64,000 bases of DNA from CAYPNP01 sp964412195 (GTDB lineage: Bacteria; Acidobacteriota; JAAYUB01), in NCBI GenBank assembly GCA_964412195.1, contig CAYPNP010000006.1, forward strand, positions 62,001 through 126,000, in the 5' to 3' direction. Each line of letters begins with the position of its first letter. Position 1 is the stretch's first letter. This document shows positions 61,814 through 64,000 of this stretch, in pieces. Below the pieces are notes generated by a model. It searched no databases, had not been told where the DNA came from, and saw only the letters and a program-made list of their open reading frames with translations. The position numbers and the translations under genes were made by a program.

Positions 61814-64000
61814 TCAGTAGGCAATCCGATCTTCCTTCGACGGCTTGTCCACGGCCGCGATGCCCTGCTGCCCCTGCCCCTGCATCGACGCGGGCAGCCG
61901 TTCCAGGGCGATGGCCAGGACGTCGTCCATGTTCTCGACGAAGCGGATGTCCAGCTCCTTCCGGACTTCCTCGGAGATATCCGGCAGGTCCTTGCGGTTC
62001 TCCTCCGGCAGGATGATGTGCCGGATGCCGCCCCGGTGGGCCGCCAGGACCTTCTCCTTGACGCCCCCGATGGGGATCACCTTGCCGCGCAGGGTGATTT
62101 CGCCGGTCATGGCCACGTCGCTGCGCACCGGGATGCCGGTGAGGGCGGAAACCATGGCGGTGGCCATGGTGATGCCGGCACTCGGGCCGTCCTTGGGGAT
62201 GGCGCCCTCCGGCAGGTGGACGTGGATGTCGAAGTTCTTGTGGAATTCGGGGTCCAGTTCGAACAGCGCCGCCCGCGAGCGGACGTAGCTCAAGGCAGCC
62301 TGGGCCGACTCCTGCATCACCTCGCCGAGCTTGCCGGTCAGGGTGAGCTTGCCGGTCCCCGGCATCTTGGTCACCTCGGTGAGGAGGATCTCGCCTCCCA
62401 GGTCGGTCCAGGCCATGCCCGTGGCCATGCCGACTTCGCTCTTCACCTCCGACTTCTGAATGCGGAAGCGGGTGGGGCCGAGGAACTCGGTGAGTGAGTC
62501 CTCCTTCACCACCTCGACGTGTCGCTTGCCCACGGTCAGGAGCTTGCGGACCACCTTGCGGCAGATCTTGCCGATCTCCCGCTCGAGATTGCGCACGCCC
62601 GCCTCGCGGGTGTAGTTGCGGATGATGGCCAGGATGGCGTCGTCCTCGAAGGCGATGTTCTTCTCGGACAGCCCGGTCGCCTCGCGCTGCTTGCGGACCA
62701 GGAACCGCTTGGCGATCTCGAGCTTCTCCTTCTCGGTGTAGCCGTTCAGCTCGAGGATCTCCATCCGGTCCTGCAGCGGACGCGGGATGCCGTGGAGCGT
62801 GTTCGCCGTGGCGATGAACATCACCTTGGACAGGTTGAATTCGGTGTCGATGAAGTGGTCCAGGAAGTGGGAGTTCTGCTCGGGGTCCAGCACTTCGAGC
62901 AGGGCCGCCGACGGGTCGCCCCGGAAGTCCATGCTCATCTTGTCCACTTCGTCCAGGAGGAAGACCGGGTTCTGGGTGCCGGCCTTCTTCATCATCTGGA
63001 TGATCTGGCCGGGAAAGGCGCCGATGTAGGTGCGCCGGTGGCCGCGGATCTCCGCCTCGTCGCGGACCCCGCCCAGAGAGAGCCGGACGAACTTGCGTCC
63101 GGTGGCGCGGGCGATGGAGCGGCCCAGCGAGGTCTTGCCCACGCCCGGCGGTCCGACGAAGCACAGGATGGAGCCCTGGCTCTTCTGCGAGAACTGCCGC
63201 ACGGCCAGGAACTCCAGGATGCGCTCCTTGATCTTCTCCAGCCCGTAGTGGTCGGCCTCGAGGATCCCCTCGGCCTTCTGGATGTCCCGGATCTCCCGGG
63301 AGCGCTCCTTCCACGGCAGGCTCAGCAGCCAGTCGACGTAGTTGCGGGAAACCGTGGCTTCCGCCGACATGGAGGGCATCTGCTCGAGGCGGCGCACCTC
63401 CTTGAGGGCCTTGTCGACGGCATCCTTGGTCATGCCGGCGTTCTGGATCTTTTCCTTCAGCTCCTCGAGCTCGTTGGCCGACTGCTCCTCGCCCAGCTCC
63501 TTCTGGATGGCCCGGATCTTCTCGTGGAGGTAGTACTCCTTCTGGGCCTTCTCCATCTGCTCCTTGACGCGCCCCTGGATCGACTTGTCGATCTTCATCT
63601 TCTCGATCTCGAACCGGACCAGCTCGATGATCTTGTGGAGGCGGTCGGCGGAGCCGGCGATCTCCAGGAGCTGCTGCTTTTCCTGGATGCTCACCGGGAG
63701 GTTGCCGCTCAGGTTGTCGGCGACCTTGGCCAGGTCCGTGCCCTTGATGGTGCGCTGGACGGCGTCGACGTTGAAGCTCGGGTTGAACTTGACGTACTCC
63801 TCGAAGGCGCCGGTCAGCTCCTTCCGGATGGCCTCCTCGTCCACGGCCGAGGGCGCATCGTCCTCGTAGAGCCGGGCCTCGACCATGTAGAAACCCTCGT
63901 CCCTGCGGATGGACAGCACCCTTCCGCGCCGGAGCCCTTCCACCAGGACCTTGATGTTGCCCTCGGGCAGCTTCAGGTTCTGGATCACCAGGGTCAGGGT
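61814..64000 (-). CDS. lon: ATP-dependent protease Lon, partial (5' end beyond the window)
   Basis: 729 residues visible. The N-terminal substrate-binding domain is cut at the right edge. The AAA+ module has FVGPPGVGKTSLGRSIARAT (Walker A) and PVFLLDEVDKMSMDFRGDPS (Walker B). The protease domain has catalytic Ser in PKDGPSAGITMA and Lys in IGGVKEKVLAAH. The C-terminal LERLPASMQGQGQQGIAAVD is a poorly conserved tail. The frame is open to 64000; the true start is further right (about 70-80 residues missing). Confidence 0.96.
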   Translation of the reverse strand, partial: TLTLVIQNLKLPEGNIKVLVEGLRRGRVLSIRRDEGFYMVEARLYEDDAPSAVDEEAIRKELTGAFEEYVKFNPSFNVDAVQRTIKGTDLAKVADNLSGNLPVSIQEKQQLLEIAGSADRLHKIIELVRFEIEKMKIDKSIQGRVKEQMEKAQKEYYLHEKIRAIQKELGEEQSANELEELKEKIQNAGMTKDAVDKALKEVRRLEQMPSMSAEATVSRNYVDWLLSLPWKERSREIRDIQKAEGILEADHYGLEKIKERILEFLAVRQFSQKSQGSILCFVGPPGVGKTSLGRSIARATGRKFVRLSLGGVRDEAEIRGHRRTYIGAFPGQIIQMMKKAGTQNPVFLLDEVDKMSMDFRGDPSAALLEVLDPEQNSHFLDHFIDTEFNLSKVMFIATANTLHGIPRPLQDRMEILELNGYTEKEKLEIAKRFLVRKQREATGLSEKNIAFEDDAILAIIRNYTREAGVRNLEREIGKICRKVVRKLLTVGKRHVEVVKEDSLTEFLGPTRFRIQKSEVKSEVGMATGMAWTDLGGEILLTEVTKMPGTGKLTLTGKLGEVMQESAQAALSYVRSRAALFELDPEFHKNFDIHVHLPEGAIPKDGPSAGITMATAMVSALTGIPVRSDVAMTGEITLRGKVIPIGGVKEKVLAAHRGGIRHIILPEENRKDLPDISEEVRKELDIRFVENMDDVLAIALERLPASMQGQGQQGIAAVDKPSKEDRIAY

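Overview
The window is GC-rich bacterial chromosome carrying core housekeeping genes. No phage, plasmid, transposase or CRISPR genes were seen. Several features fit a diderm, meso-DAP-peptidoglycan, respiring bacterium: an outer-membrane beta-barrel pair, a signal-peptide lipoprotein, MurE with the DNPR motif, NuoJKLMN, class I fumarase, and a citrate synthase that resembles mitochondrial enzymes. Gene content and the style of the intergenic DNA suggest an Acidobacteriota-like or similar deep-branching lineage. This is an inference and cannot be settled from the sequence alone.

Layout. 1-7641 is mostly minus strand: partial pcm, surE, tRNA-Pro(GGG), a MerR regulator and an IHF/HU subunit, der, two small exported proteins, argS, and a conserved acidic/coiled-coil protein. 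7799-13737 is a plus-strand nuoJKLMN operon that lacks the other complex I subunits. 13913-17423 is a putative heme-binding histidine kinase, its NtrC-type regulator and an archaemetzincin. 17688-24527 holds an ECF sigma factor, a membrane anti-sigma candidate, an LTxxQ periplasmic sensor, a large secreted PKD protein and a DUF3300 protein. 25184-27937 is DegP and a YchF-like GTPase. 28005-42284 is a division/cell-wall (dcw) cluster running from mraZ to ftsZ, with murF-murD-ftsW-murC-ftsQ tightly overlapped but without mraY, murG, murB and ddl. 42409-51673 has secreted or envelope proteins (SYLF, SGNH hydrolase with dockerin, M23 peptidase, two paralogous beta-barrels of which one is frameshifted), a methyltransferase and two-subunit fumarase. 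51785-64000 has metG, a glycine-zipper protein, a TMTC-like TPR glycosyltransferase with a GT2 partner, citrate synthase, and the rho-engB-lon block, with lon running off the right edge.

The most unusual feature is in the spaces between genes. More than ten intergenic regions are built from short words repeated in tandem, each locus using its own word (CGGTAT, CGTAAT, GTGAATCG, CGCAGAG, CACAAAGG and others). In at least six of them a second block of complementary words follows, so the locus folds as a nested, imperfect palindrome of about 80 to 525 nt. Most lie directly 3' of a stop codon. I could not search databases, so novelty is not established.

Promoter, start-codon and terminator calls come from reading the sequence by eye. 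Long open frames opposite the GC-rich genes were treated as shadows.
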